Positions 37,977-47,070 of a stretch of 64,000 bases of DNA are shown in pieces. A program made the position numbers and the translations under genes. The notes beneath the pieces were generated by a model that had not been told where the DNA came from, made no database searches, and saw only the letters and a program-made list of their open reading frames with translations. Source of the DNA: Gloeocapsopsis crepidinum LEGE 06123 (GTDB taxonomy: Bacteria > Cyanobacteriota > Cyanobacteriia > Cyanobacteriales > Chroococcidiopsidaceae); NCBI RefSeq assembly GCF_015207655.1, contig NZ_JADEWN010000006.1:62001-126000 (forward strand), given 5' to 3'. Positions within the stretch are counted from its first letter, which is position 1. The number at the start of each line of letters is the position of its first letter.

Positions 37977-39206
37977 ATGACTTTTTATCAAGCAGATTTA
38001 GTGACGGATACTGCAATTTCTGTAGCTGGATTAACCGCTTACATTCAGGCGCTGTTAGAGGAAAATGCCCAGTTACACCACATTTGGGTCATTGGTGAAG
38101 TTTCTAGCGCTAATGGGCACTCTAAGGGGCTGTTTTTTACACTACAAGATACCGAAGGCAAAGCCGCGATCAACTGTGTGGTGTGGCACAGTCAAATAGA
38201 CAAACTGACACAAATTCCTCAACGCGGAGAACAGTTAATTGTTTTGGGAAGTTTGCGACTATATCCCCAAAGAGGACAGTATCAGTTAACTGTATGGCAA
38301 GCTTTGCCAGCAGGCGATGGCTTACAGGCATTACGTTATCGCCAGCTCCGTAACCGCTTAGAAGCAGAAGGGTTATTTGCCGTTGAACGCAAGCGATCGC
38401 TCCCGATCCATCCTCAGACAATTGCGGTTGTCTCTTCTCCTGCGGGTGCAGCATGGGGTGATATTCAAAAAACACTTCGCAGCCGTTATCCAGGGGTGCG
38501 CGTATTATTCTCTCCAGCTTTAGTTCAAGGTGAGCAAGCACCAAGCTCAATCGCGAAGGCAATTGCACGGGTGGAAGAAGACGGTAGAGCAGAGGTCTTA
38601 ATTTTGGCGCGGGGCGGTGGTGCAGTTGAAGAATTAGCTTGCTTTAATGATGAACGAGTGGTGAGAGCGATCGCCCAATGCTCGATTCCGGTGATTACGG
38701 GTATTGGTCATCAACGCGATGAATCTTTAGCTGACTTAGTTGCCGATGTTTGCGTCCATACTCCCACAGCAGCAGCGGAATGCGTTGTGCCTGAATTACA
38801 AGAACTTTATTTTGAACACCAGCAAAGAATAACAACTTTGTGCACAGTCATGTATCAGCAGCTAAAGAATGCAGAAAACCAGCTAGAGGAATTTAAAATT
38901 CGTTTGCGGCGTTTACGCTTAGAGCAAAAGATTCTCCAAGAAAGACAGTTATTAGCATCGCAGCGTCATCAACTTGTCGCGAGAACAAAACAGCAGTTAC
39001 AGCAAGCAACTTTACGCTGCCAGTTTTTAGAGCAGAAATTAGCGAGTCTCGATCCCAAAGCAGTATTAAAGCGAGGTTACGCCGTAGTCAGACAAGAGCA
39101 GGGAGAGATCGTACGTCATGCTAGTAATTTAGCAATAGGACAGAAACTATTTATTCAGTTAACTGAAGGTCAAGTCAAAGTTGAAGTGACACAAATCATC
39201 AATTGA
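37977..39206 (+). CDS. xseA: Exodeoxyribonuclease VII large subunit
   Basis: Degrades single-stranded DNA together with XseB. 409 residues from ATG 37977 ([23 protein letters not shown]); the ORF track's extension to 37908 is not supported. The OB-fold nucleic-acid domain ([38 protein letters not shown]) lies at about 36-75. The catalytic domain carries [50 protein letters not shown] and [29 protein letters not shown]. The coiled coil (300-380) and the [12 protein letters not shown] end are complete. xseB follows 22 bases downstream. Confidence 0.97.
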   Translation: MTFYQADLVTDTAISVAGLTAYIQALLEENAQLHHIWVIGEVSSANGHSKGLFFTLQDTEGKAAINCVVWHSQIDKLTQIPQRGEQLIVLGSLRLYPQRGQYQLTVWQALPAGDGLQALRYRQLRNRLEAEGLFAVERKRSLPIHPQTIAVVSSPAGAAWGDIQKTLRSRYPGVRVLFSPALVQGEQAPSSIAKAIARVEEDGRAEVLILARGGGAVEELACFNDERVVRAIAQCSIPVITGIGHQRDESLADLVADVCVHTPTAAAECVVPELQELYFEHQQRITTLCTVMYQQLKNAENQLEEFKIRLRRLRLEQKILQERQLLASQRHQLVARTKQQLQQATLRCQFLEQKLASLDPKAVLKRGYAVVRQEQGEIVRHASNLAIGQKLFIQLTEGQVKVEVTQIIN

Positions 39207-39228
39207 AGTACTAGATAATGGTTGTTTT

Positions 39229-39483
39229 ATGGCTAGACGAAGTAAGGTAGTCAACTCTGACGCAGTAGATGCAACACTCAAACCCGATTGGAATTATGAA
39301 GCTAAGGTTGCTGAAGTAGAAAGAATTATTGCGCAAATTGAAGCTGGGGAGTTGGAATTAGAAGAGGTCTTTGAGAAATTTACAGCAGCTGTTGAATATT
39401 TACGTCAATGCGAAACTTTTCTCCAACAAAGACAGCAGCAGGTAGATTTATTGATTGAAACTTTGAGTGATGAACCCGAATGA
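39229..39483 (+). CDS. xseB: Exodeoxyribonuclease VII small subunit
   Basis: 84 residues. The XseB helical hairpin is [55 protein letters not shown], with the diagnostic [18 protein letters not shown] 15-residue basic leader precedes it. Operon with xseA. Confidence 0.96.
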   Translation: MARRSKVVNSDAVDATLKPDWNYEAKVAEVERIIAQIEAGELELEEVFEKFTAAVEYLRQCETFLQQRQQQVDLLIETLSDEPE

Positions 39484-39568
39484 GAGGTCAGAGAATTGAA
39501 AAAGCAGAGGAGAATACTCTTTTCTATCTATTTAAAACTCATCACTCAAAACTCAAAACTAATACCTT

Positions 39569-40828
39569 TTAGGCAATACTGCCGCGTTTTCGGGCTTCCT
39601 TGTAGGAAATTCCTACATTGCGTAAACCAGCTTTAATCATTTGTTGTTCGAGCAAGGTAAAGAAACGGGCGCGATCGCCGCCACGAACCACGGCTTGATT
39701 ATGTGCTTCTGCAAGCGCTACCGGATAGCCGTATCCTTTTTGTACCTGAGCCAACATCAAGCTTAGGGATTGATCGAGTAACGTTGTGTTTTCTGCTACC
39801 CAGGCTGGTACTTCTATGCGAGCAATTTCTGTTCCTACATGGACGTAGCAAAAATAAACACTATGGCAGCCATACAGGTCGAGGATGCGGTGCGAACTGC
39901 GCCACAAGGCACTGCGCTGTCCTGGTTTAAGGGTAAACGTCCACAATGCAATATCTCGCAGAGGATCGAGCATCTGACACGGTGCTTTTTCGGCAACAAG
40001 ATTAGGGCAATATGTCACGCAATCAGGATTTTCGTGCGGACACGCTTGTAAGCGTAAAAAGTTAATGGCTTCTCCACTGCGCGAAGCACTGAGGTAGCCC
40101 ATGATCGGAATTCCTGCATCTTTGAGCTGATCCCAAGCATCTAGAATTGGTGGCAAAATGCGATCGCGTGCTTCTAAAGGTAATTGCTCTAAAAACCAAT
40201 AAATAAGCGAACCATCAACCATTGCTAAGAGTGGCACTGAAGACGATAACTTTCCATTTTTCGCCCCACGCTTTGGACTTCGTCCCGCTGGGCTTCGCCT
40301 CGCTTCGCTAACGCTAACGCTTTTCGCCCCTAAAATTGCTAATTCTGCCAAAACAGTGGCTTCCGAAGCGGTACGGCAATATCCCATCCATTCTTCCGTA
40401 CGAATTCCCCACTGACGTGAAATGTACAAGTCTTCAGGGCGATAAAACACTTCGGGTAAGCTATCTAATAATGGCTGCCGATTTTGCCCATAGTGTAAGA
40501 CAACGCGCCCGATATTAAGAAGGTAGCAGTAAGCAATTTCGTGCTGATTTGGGGCAATTTGCGAGCCATCAGTCGCAATGACGGTGTGGACAGGTGGCGG
40601 AATCGGAATGTCAATCGCAGTATCAAGAGGTTCAACGGGTGTAGCGATGCTGAACAGAATGCGATCGCGCCATTTGTGTTGTTTTTCTACTAATTCAGCT
40701 TGTTGCGTACACGCATCCGCAAATAATTCTTGGGCTAATTCTACGCGCTGGCGACTGGCAGCAGCTTCTAAAGTAAGATGCTGGCTAATGCCTTGCATCG
40801 CTTTTGCTAGTTTTGTTAAATCGAGCAT
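39569..40828 (-). CDS. nurA: DNA double-strand break repair nuclease NurA
   Basis: NurA-fold 5'-3' nuclease, 419 residues. Metal-site motifs: VIATDGSQIAPNQH near 85 (Asp) and LLAMVDGSLIYWFLEQLP near 205 (second Asp), with GYLSASRSGEAINFLRL and a late ALAEAHNQAVVRGGDRARFF. NurA normally works with the HerA ATPase, which is not in the window. It carries a 21-residue insertion between GAK duplicates (about 168-190), produced by a 63-bp repeat insertion described separately. The insertion falls between the two metal motifs, probably in a loop, so activity may survive. Confidence 0.9.
   Translation of the reverse strand: MLDLTKLAKAMQGISQHLTLEAAASRQRVELAQELFADACTQQAELVEKQHKWRDRILFSIATPVEPLDTAIDIPIPPPVHTVIATDGSQIAPNQHEIAYCYLLNIGRVVLHYGQNRQPLLDSLPEVFYRPEDLYISRQWGIRTEEWMGYCRTASEATVLAELAILGAKSVSVSEARRSPAGRSPKRGAKNGKLSSSVPLLAMVDGSLIYWFLEQLPLEARDRILPPILDAWDQLKDAGIPIMGYLSASRSGEAINFLRLQACPHENPDCVTYCPNLVAEKAPCQMLDPLRDIALWTFTLKPGQRSALWRSSHRILDLYGCHSVYFCYVHVGTEIARIEVPAWVAENTTLLDQSLSLMLAQVQKGYGYPVALAEAHNQAVVRGGDRARFFTLLEQQMIKAGLRNVGISYKEARKRGSIA
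40257..40329 (-). repeat. Repeat insertion inside nurA with 10-bp flanking duplication
   Basis: TTTTCGCCCC occurs at 40257-40266 and again at 40320-40329. Between them lies a GC-rich 53-bp core (with TTCGCCTCGCTTCGCTAACG and a doubled CGCTAA). One duplicate plus core is 63 bp, exactly 21 codons. Confidence 0.85.
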
Positions 40829-40969
40829 AGTTAGCTATGGGCTTTTAGCTATTAGCTTCTAGCTTATATTGTTTTCTCTAAGGTTGAGACAAATAGACAG
40901 CAGGAGGGTAAGTTAGCACAGGAGAAATTATTGATATTTCTTATTTCGTAAAGATGCTGGCTGCACGAT

Positions 40970-41752
40970 TTAACCCCAAATTGAAAAATCATCAGCAAAC
41001 TGAGAAAGTGACAATAGCTGAATGCGATCGTGATTTTGGGCAGCTTGTCGCTCATCGCTGGTGTTGTAGCCCCAATCGGCTAAGTAAAGTTTTACAGTGC
41101 CAAGATTTGACTGTTGAGCAACAAGTTCTAGCGTTTTGATTCGATCTTCAACAAACCACAAGCTTGCGGGCAATGTTTTTGCCGCCGTAATTAACTCGTG
41201 CAGAATTTCATGTTTAGGGCGTTTGTTTTCTTTCCCGAACACTGATTTTTCTGGTAGTTGAATTCCTTGTTGTGCCAGTAGTTGCTGCACAAATCGTCCT
41301 TCTTTAGTAGTCACAATAAACACTTGGATGGGGCTATTAGTTAAGGAATCGAGTTTTTTGATAACGCCAGGATAAAAGCGGTGTAAACCAAGCCAACTTG
41401 CTAAATCGTCTGTAATCCATTTGTCGCGCAAAAAGTCGAGTTTCTGGGCAATATCAGCAGATTGAAGATGTTTCTCTTGCACGATCGCAGGAGCGATCGC
41501 ATTCCAATCTTGCAAAATTTGCTCTTCTGCGACTCCCGCTAGCAAAGCAGCAATTAATACTGGCATTTCCCAGCCTGTTTCAATGACTGGTCGTAACCGA
41601 TAAAACTTTTCGGCTAAATTATCTGGTGGCGTTTCGTCTGTTTGTAGCCAAATATTACAGTAGGTACGCCAAGCTGTCTCAAAATATTCTTTCAGCCCGT
41701 CGCAAATGACGCCATCAAAATCAAGTGCGAGAATCGTTGGTTGTGCTGTCAT
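40970..41752 (-). CDS. HAD family hydrolase
   Basis: 260 residues. Motif I LDFDGVICDGLKEYF (nucleophile Asp), motif II FIVTTKEG (Thr), motif III Lys in VFGKENKRPKHEIL, and motif IV WFVEDRIKTLEL (Asp). A helical cap of about 120 residues sits between motifs I and II, so it is a C1-cap phosphatase of the PGP/GmhB-like type. The substrate is unknown. About 140 bases separate it from nurA on the same strand, with a short low-complexity gap. Confidence 0.87.
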   Translation of the reverse strand: MTAQPTILALDFDGVICDGLKEYFETAWRTYCNIWLQTDETPPDNLAEKFYRLRPVIETGWEMPVLIAALLAGVAEEQILQDWNAIAPAIVQEKHLQSADIAQKLDFLRDKWITDDLASWLGLHRFYPGVIKKLDSLTNSPIQVFIVTTKEGRFVQQLLAQQGIQLPEKSVFGKENKRPKHEILHELITAAKTLPASLWFVEDRIKTLELVAQQSNLGTVKLYLADWGYNTSDERQAAQNHDRIQLLSLSQFADDFSIWG

Positions 41753-41904
41753 ACCCTCTACGCAATCTTATTGTTACGGTGTACTACACCATTAAGATTG
41801 CTTTAGCAACATTTTTCAAGCACATAGGCGACAAGTCTTCAATTTCCTTCACTGACTGAAGGTAGCGCTGTATGAGCTTTACAATTGCTTGGTGATTTTA
41901 AGAA

Positions 41905-41976
41905 CTGGGGCGCTAGGATTCGAACCTAGGAATGGCGGGACCAAAACCCGCTGCCTTACCACTTGGCTACGCCCCA
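41905..41976 (-). tRNA. trnQ: tRNA-Gln (anticodon TTG)
   Basis: 72 bases that fold as a cloverleaf: acceptor stem TGGGGCG/CGCCCCA with discriminator G, D arm with AGCCAAGTGGTAAGGC, anticodon stem GCGGG/CCCGC around loop TTTTGGT (anticodon TTG), and T arm CTAGG-TTCGAAT-CCTAG. Discriminator G and anticodon TTG both identify glutamine. CCA is not encoded. The 42000-42276 stretch beyond it holds only low-complexity CTAGTAGCTAGTG and GAGTTTTGAG-type repeats. Confidence 0.97.
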
Positions 41977-42276
41977 ATGGGTCAACCTTAACTATATTAG
42001 CAGTAAATTTAGAAAAAGTGTCAAGTCTTTTTAAGAGAGGTCAGGAGTGAGTGGAAGAGTGGCTAGTAGCTAGTGAGAGAGTAGGAGTGTGGGAGTGTAG
42101 GTAATAGAGTTTTGCAGTTTTGAGTTCTGAGTTTTGTTCGCGAAGAAAGGTGCCGGAGGCATTTATTAAAAGAAATTTGAACTTTGAGTTTTCTTAACTC
42201 AACACTCAACACTCAACATTCATAACTCTCTTAGTCTACCCACTACCCACCTACCCTCTGCCCCTTCTTCCGTCAC

Positions 42277-44019
42277 TCAAGCTGGGTAAATCCGCAAGCG
42301 ACGATTAGGTTCTTCGCCAAAGCTATTGGATTTTAGGCGATAGTGTTCTACAAGTTCGTGTTGCATCTTGCGGACTTTAGGCGATCGCGGTAATAACTCC
42401 ACAGGTTGTCCTTTGGGAATTACAATTTGCTCTACTGCCAGGCGTGCCTCTTCTAAGGCATCAATTTCGTCTTCACTTCCCCCTTGGGTAAATAAGCTCA
42501 GTTCGCGTTCATCAGTTGTCAGTGGTTCGTCCATGTCCAACATCCGGCGCAGCGTCCGCGTAATTTGGGGAATAGTGCTGGCTTTAATCATGTGGATCGG
42601 AACTTGACGCACTTTCGCGATATGACGCAACTTTGAGTGATTTTTGACGTGCGATCGCAATGCCAAAATTGCGTCAGCACTATCAATGTCTTTTGTCAAG
42701 ACTACAGGTAAATTCAACACCTGAATCACTTGTTCTAACTGGTGACGACTCACACCATAGGGATAGATGTGTAGAGGTAAATCTTCTCCATTTGGTCCTG
42801 CAGTTTGCGCACCATAGCCAAAGAGATCGCTCTGATCGAGCGATTGGTCGAGTAATCGCTCGAATTCACTTATTCCTGATTCTGGCTCTTTGGAGTAGCG
42901 AGGCAATGGTGACATTTGTCCTGATGCCCGCCATCCATTTGGTTGTAGTACTGGCGTAGTTGATGTATTTCCAGGCATTCTGAGGTCTTGTTTCTCGTCG
43001 GTAATGCCTCGAATTGAGACAGGTTGCTGACGAGTTACAGTCACTTTACCCGCATCATCTACAGTACGCATTTGGGGGCTTGGTTGATGTCCGCGTAAGA
43101 GACTATCTACAGTATCTGCTACACTTTCATGAACTACCCAACGCTGGCGTTCGAGCATTTCTACCGCAATTTCAAACGTAGGTGGCGCTTTACGTTCTAA
43201 AACAGTTTTCTGGCTGCGTCGCCGTCGGGCTTCGTCATCGCCTAATGTGACAGCTTGAATTCCTCCAACTAAGTCTGACAGTGTAGGGTTTTTAATCAAG
43301 TTTTCAATTTGATTACCGTGCGCTGTTCCGACTAACTGTACACCGCGTTCAGCGATTGTCCGTGCTGCCATAGCTTCAAGTTCAGTACCAATTTCATCAA
43401 TGACAATGACTTCTGGCATATGGTTTTCCACTGCCTCAATCATCACTTGATGCTGCAATTCAGGACGTGTAACTTGCATGCGACGGGCGCGACCTATTGC
43501 CGGATGTGCAACGTCTCCATCTCCAGCAATTTCATTCGATGTATCAATAATTACAACTCGTTTATTGAGTTCATCTGCTAGTACCCGTGCAATTTCGCGT
43601 AAAGCTGTCGTTTTACCGACTCCTGGACGACCAAGCATTAAAATTGAGCGACCAGTTTCTACCAGATCGCGAATCATACCGATTGTGCCGTAAACCGCGC
43701 GACCAACACGACAGGTTAAGCCGATAATTTTACCTGTGCGGTTACGGATAGCACTAATGCGGTGTAAAGTTTTCTCAATTCCGGCTCGGTTATCTCCTCC
43801 GAATTCCCCTACACGCTGGATGCACTCGTTGAGTTGTTCCTGCGAAATAGGTGTATCAGAAAGGTACTCGGCTTGATTGGGGAAGCGGGCTTCGGGAAGA
43901 CGCCCCAAGTCCATCACTACTTCAACCAAGTTATCCCTCAAAGGGTGGTACTCTAAAGCTTGTCGAATCTCTAACGGCAAAATATCTAGCAATTTTTGCA
44001 GATCGTCTGTATTGGGCAT
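42277..44019 (-). CDS. R3H domain-containing AAA ATPase (Ycf45 homologue)
   Basis: 580 residues. The N-terminal two thirds match the chloroplast/cyanobacterial Ycf45 group (relatives of SpoIIIAA): Walker A LMLGRPGVGKTTALREIARVL, Walker B VIVIDEIGTELEAMAARTIAERGVQLVGTAHG, and the RRRRSQKTVLERKAPPTFEIAVEM tail. A long Pro/Ser/Thr linker (about 310-390) and a middle domain (LPLHIYPYGVSRHQLEQVIQVL) follow, then a C-terminal R3H-like end (PRSPKVRKMQHELVEHYRLKSNSFGEEPNRRLRIYP), which binds single-stranded nucleic acid. Function unproven. Next gene on the same strand is ldpA, 61 bases away. Confidence 0.92.
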   Translation of the reverse strand: MPNTDDLQKLLDILPLEIRQALEYHPLRDNLVEVVMDLGRLPEARFPNQAEYLSDTPISQEQLNECIQRVGEFGGDNRAGIEKTLHRISAIRNRTGKIIGLTCRVGRAVYGTIGMIRDLVETGRSILMLGRPGVGKTTALREIARVLADELNKRVVIIDTSNEIAGDGDVAHPAIGRARRMQVTRPELQHQVMIEAVENHMPEVIVIDEIGTELEAMAARTIAERGVQLVGTAHGNQIENLIKNPTLSDLVGGIQAVTLGDDEARRRRSQKTVLERKAPPTFEIAVEMLERQRWVVHESVADTVDSLLRGHQPSPQMRTVDDAGKVTVTRQQPVSIRGITDEKQDLRMPGNTSTTPVLQPNGWRASGQMSPLPRYSKEPESGISEFERLLDQSLDQSDLFGYGAQTAGPNGEDLPLHIYPYGVSRHQLEQVIQVLNLPVVLTKDIDSADAILALRSHVKNHSKLRHIAKVRQVPIHMIKASTIPQITRTLRRMLDMDEPLTTDERELSLFTQGGSEDEIDALEEARLAVEQIVIPKGQPVELLPRSPKVRKMQHELVEHYRLKSNSFGEEPNRRLRIYPA

Positions 44020-44080
44020 TCTTCCTAGGGTGGCGTTATCAACAAGAGAGTAAGAGAGTGAGCGTGTGATTTCAGCATTT

Positions 44081-45274
44081 TTACACTGACTTTAGCTGAG
44101 AAACTAAAGAATTTGCTAGCTTCACAGCCTGCCAGAGTAATTCCTGGTTATCTTCTAAATGCAGTGGGGACACCACAGTAGCTTGATTTATGGGCATTTG
44201 ATCTAATTGCTCTAAAATAGGTGAAAGTAAAGCGCGAGCGTAACTACCGTAAGCAATACCAGAAATGGAGGGGTGGCTAGTGGCTAGTAGCTGGTGGCTA
44301 GTAGTAAGTGATGAGCTTAATGGTGAGCGATCGTTTTCAATCTTCCCTGACCTCTGAACCCTGAACCGAAGATCTGCGCCAGCGTCCCCTGACCCCTTCA
44401 TCAGTCCGATCGCTCTTAACTTTGCAACGGTATAATCATTAGTCCCTCCAGCTAACTGTACATATCCAGGTAATCCGGCTGCGAGTACCTTTTGACTGAG
44501 CTTCACGGCAGCTAGGGTTGTGCCATCACCAATATCACCGCTCATAGGTCGTCCGTCGGTTTGCCAAATCAACGGGCAGGGTAGTGGTGCAATGATACTA
44601 TGCAGGTTCCACAAGTAATCAATCATGCCGTCTCCGTCAGGACAGCTAATTGCTATTAACTTTAACCTGTTAACCCAAGGTTTGATTCCCTGCCATAATC
44701 TTTTAAATTCAGTTATTCGCCCTACTTGCGTGTGAATTTCAAGTGCATCAACTCCAGTAGATAAAACTAACGGTGCGATCGCCCCTGGTGTAGAAACGTA
44801 CGAGCGAGTGTAAATTAGATCGCTAGGACAAACCGGTATACAGCGACCGCATCCATAACAAAGATCTTGGACTACGCCAGAAAAGAGATCGCGGTCAAAC
44901 ACGATTGCTTGCGCTGGACAAATCTTTTCACACGGTCGAGGACATGCAACTGGACACACCTGGGGGTTAAATTCTGCTTTACGAAAATGCGGGTCTTCTC
45001 CATCATTTAAGCTCACCATTAACCACGGGCTACCCTGGTAAGCAAAACCCTGCTGCTGAGCATCAACAGCCAGCAACTTCGCCACTTCCAACGCTTCTTG
45101 CGCTGCTGCAACTACTGCAGGATCAGCCGCCACGTCAATACAGTCAGCACCAGCTAATGTGTAAGCTAATGTTAAATTTCTAACCGCAGGTAGATGTTGA
45201 AAACTAGCTCCACAGATCAACTTAAACCAGTGACCTTCTTTTAAGGAGCATAAGGGTTTATACAAATCAGTCAC
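44081..45274 (-). CDS. ldpA: Circadian input protein LdpA (4Fe-4S)
   Basis: Light-dependent-period protein that senses the redox state of the photosynthetic chain for the Kai clock. 397 residues from a GTG start. Two iron-sulfur clusters: CPVACPRPCEKICP and CYGCGRCIPVCP. The rest matches the family (GASFQHLPAVRNLTLAYTLAGADCIDVAADPAVV; GTTLAAVKLSQKVL; GIAYGSYARALLSPILEQLD). Residues about 295-338 (including IENDRSPLSSSLTTSHQLL) are an insert made of intergenic repeat sequence. An inverted repeat GTCACAC/GTGTGAC (45270-45295) spans the start codon. Divergent from ssb. Confidence 0.93.
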   Translation of the reverse strand: MTDLYKPLCSLKEGHWFKLICGASFQHLPAVRNLTLAYTLAGADCIDVAADPAVVAAAQEALEVAKLLAVDAQQQGFAYQGSPWLMVSLNDGEDPHFRKAEFNPQVCPVACPRPCEKICPAQAIVFDRDLFSGVVQDLCYGCGRCIPVCPSDLIYTRSYVSTPGAIAPLVLSTGVDALEIHTQVGRITEFKRLWQGIKPWVNRLKLIAISCPDGDGMIDYLWNLHSIIAPLPCPLIWQTDGRPMSGDIGDGTTLAAVKLSQKVLAAGLPGYVQLAGGTNDYTVAKLRAIGLMKGSGDAGADLRFRVQRSGKIENDRSPLSSSLTTSHQLLATSHPSISGIAYGSYARALLSPILEQLDQMPINQATVVSPLHLEDNQELLWQAVKLANSLVSQLKSV

Positions 45275-45461
45275 ACTTCTATGCTAATGTGTGACGTCAA
45301 AAATAGCAGCTTGTGAGTCCAAATTTAATAGAATTTTGATGGATGGCAACTCAAGGCGGGCAAGATGCTTAGATCATAATTCATATGCTAGAAAAGTTGA
45401 ACATAATTGTTCCTCACCAAACCTGGTGAGAGTGAGGATATTCGCAATTACACTATAAGAG

Positions 45462-45475
45462 AGTACATCTGTACT
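45462..45475 (+). promoter_or_regulatory. LexA box upstream of ssb
   Basis: AGTACATCTGTACT matches the published cyanobacterial LexA consensus RGTACNNNDGTWCB at every defined position, on either strand. It lies 10 bases before the ssb ATG, so it overlaps the leader; a hairpin CTCACCA-AACC-TGGTGAG (45413-45430) lies 31 bases upstream of it. Confidence 0.65.
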
Positions 45476-45485
45476 GGAAAAAGCG

Positions 45486-45845
45486 ATGAGTCTTAATGTT
45501 GTAACTTTGGTAGGTCGTGTTGGTGGCGAACCAGATATCAAATATTTTGAATCTGGCAGTGTTAAGTGCCGATTGACGTTGGCGGTAAGACGTCAGTCAC
45601 GTAATAGTGATGAACCTGATTGGTTTACGCTGGAGTTGTGGGGCAAAACAGCAGAGATTGCAGGGAATTATGTCCACAAAGGAAGTCTAATTGGAGTCAA
45701 AGGATCTTTAAAGTTTGATACTTGGAGCGATCGCAATACAGGTGCAACACGCACGTCACCGATTATCCTTGTTGATAAATTAGATCTTTTAGGTTCCAAA
45801 CAAGATTCCAACTCCAATTTTTCTGGTGGCGACGACAATTTTTAG
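45486..45845 (+). CDS. ssb: Single-stranded DNA-binding protein
   Basis: 119 residues, one OB fold: MSLNVVTLVGRVGGEPDIKYFESG, LAVRRQSRNSDEPDWFTLELWGKTAEIAGNYVHKGSLIGVKGSLKFDTW. The C-terminal tail is short and ends SGGDDNF; the usual SSB acidic tip is DDDIPF, so this one is degenerate but still acidic. Cyanobacteria often have two ssb genes. Start codon fixed by the usual MSLNVV. Followed by repeat copy C and a convergent gene. Confidence 0.95.
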   Translation: MSLNVVTLVGRVGGEPDIKYFESGSVKCRLTLAVRRQSRNSDEPDWFTLELWGKTAEIAGNYVHKGSLIGVKGSLKFDTWSDRNTGATRTSPIILVDKLDLLGSKQDSNSNFSGGDDNF

Positions 45846-45930
45846 CAGAACATATGACATTTGCATGAATGCGAGTGCGAATAAATTCGCTACTAGACAA
45901 ACGTAGACGCGTAGCGGCTTCCCGCAGGAT

Positions 45931-46014
45931 AGTCCACCTTCGTGGACTTACTAGTAAAATTTTTATCCTAGTGTGCGGAGGCACACTTTGTTTCTGTAGC
46001 TCCGACTTCAGTCG
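45931..46014. repeat. Three-hairpin palindromic repeat, copy C (inverted order)
   Basis: AGTCCAC-CTTC-GTGGACT (45931-45948), AGTGTGC-GGAG-GCACACT (45970-45987) and CGACT-TC-AGTCG (46003-46014): the same three stems as copy A in reverse order, with the middle stem changed at paired positions (GTAC to GTGC/GCAC). In the gap between convergent ssb and the SIMPL gene. Confidence 0.85.
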
Positions 46015-46027
46015 AAGGGCATTCTCC

Positions 46028-46807
46028 CTAGTACCGAATTTGCAGCGTTACTGTTGCCTCAACTTGCTGTTCGCCACCAACAATTGGTGTAGTAGCAGCG
46101 CTATCTGCCATAGCCGCTGCTTGACGCATTAAAGGAACAGGTGGTGGTGGGGTCGTACCAGCATTATTAATTTGAATGCTGACAACTTCACTTGGTGAGA
46201 GATTCAAGACATTTAACACAGTGTTAGCTTGTTGTTGGGCATCTTGTGTTGCCTCACGTAAGGCTTGCTGTTGGGCTTGAGCGATCGCACTATCCGTCGC
46301 AATAAAACTTACACTGTCAATTCTTGTTGCCCCAGCTTTCACTGCTTCATCTAATAAATTTCCTGTTCTTTCAGTAGCAATCCGAAAACTGACAATATTT
46401 GTTGCCGAATATCCAGTCAACCGCTGTGTATTATCAGTGTAGCTATAGATTGGGTTAAGTGTGATACCCGTAGTTTCGAGTCTTTCTACATTACGTGCTT
46501 TGAGTAAGGCGACAACTGCTGATGAGCGTCGGGCAGCCTCTTGTTGCACTTCAGCGGCAGTTTTACCTTGGACTTCAACTCCTAAACGTACTTGTGTCAA
46601 TGTCGTGGGAATTGACTCCGTACCGCGACCGCTCACAGTAATAGTACGCATAGAAATTGGAACTTGCGGTTGTGGTTGTTGTGCCATAACAGGAGCGGCG
46701 AATGCTAAACATAATACGCTAGTTGTTACAAATACTCCGCGTAACGGATTCATCAAATTGGAAAAATATTTATGTTGGCGACTTTCAGCTACAGAAGAGG
46801 GATTCAT
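46028..46807 (-). CDS. SIMPL domain-containing secreted protein (DUF541)
   Basis: About 259 residues. A signal peptide (VFVTTSVLCLAFAAPVMA) precedes the SIMPL domain, seen in TITVSGRGTESIPTTLTQVRLGVEVQGKTAAEVQQEAARRSSAVVALLK, then GVERLETTGITLNPIYSY-type sequence and a YSATNIVSFRIATERTGNLLDEAVKAGATRIDSVSF block. Periplasmic, function poorly known, sometimes oxidative-stress linked. The ORF track uses GTG 46825; ATG 46807 is favoured since TGAGGA lies upstream, though ATG 46753 is possible. A 16-bp palindrome (46849-46864) lies upstream. Confidence 0.9.
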   Translation of the reverse strand: MNPSSVAESRQHKYFSNLMNPLRGVFVTTSVLCLAFAAPVMAQQPQPQVPISMRTITVSGRGTESIPTTLTQVRLGVEVQGKTAAEVQQEAARRSSAVVALLKARNVERLETTGITLNPIYSYTDNTQRLTGYSATNIVSFRIATERTGNLLDEAVKAGATRIDSVSFIATDSAIAQAQQQALREATQDAQQQANTVLNVLNLSPSEVVSIQINNAGTTPPPPVPLMRQAAAMADSAATTPIVGGEQQVEATVTLQIRY

Positions 46808-46848
46808 TGATTTTGCTGTCCTCACATTTAGAGGCTAATTAAATTTTG

Positions 46849-46864
46849 ACGTCATGCATGACGT
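46849..46864. promoter_or_regulatory. Perfect 16-bp palindrome upstream of the SIMPL gene
   Basis: ACGTCATGCATGACGT with no gap, in the divergent region between the SIMPL gene and the antiporter gene. It includes TGACGTCA, which also occurs at 45292-45299 next to ldpA. A candidate operator; no regulator can be named. Confidence 0.4.
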
Positions 46865-47070
46865 GCTATCTAATCTGACATTAAACAAAAACAATGTTGC
46901 AATTGTTACAGTTTTTGTAACTTAAAATTAGTTAAAAATCAGGAGTTGACCAATTTTTTTGAATATTAAGTATAAAGAAACCCTATTTACACAATCATTA
47001 ATAACCACTCCTAATTTAGTTAGCAAACTTGTACAGTAAAAAGAATGTTTGTACAGATATTGGAAGGTAA

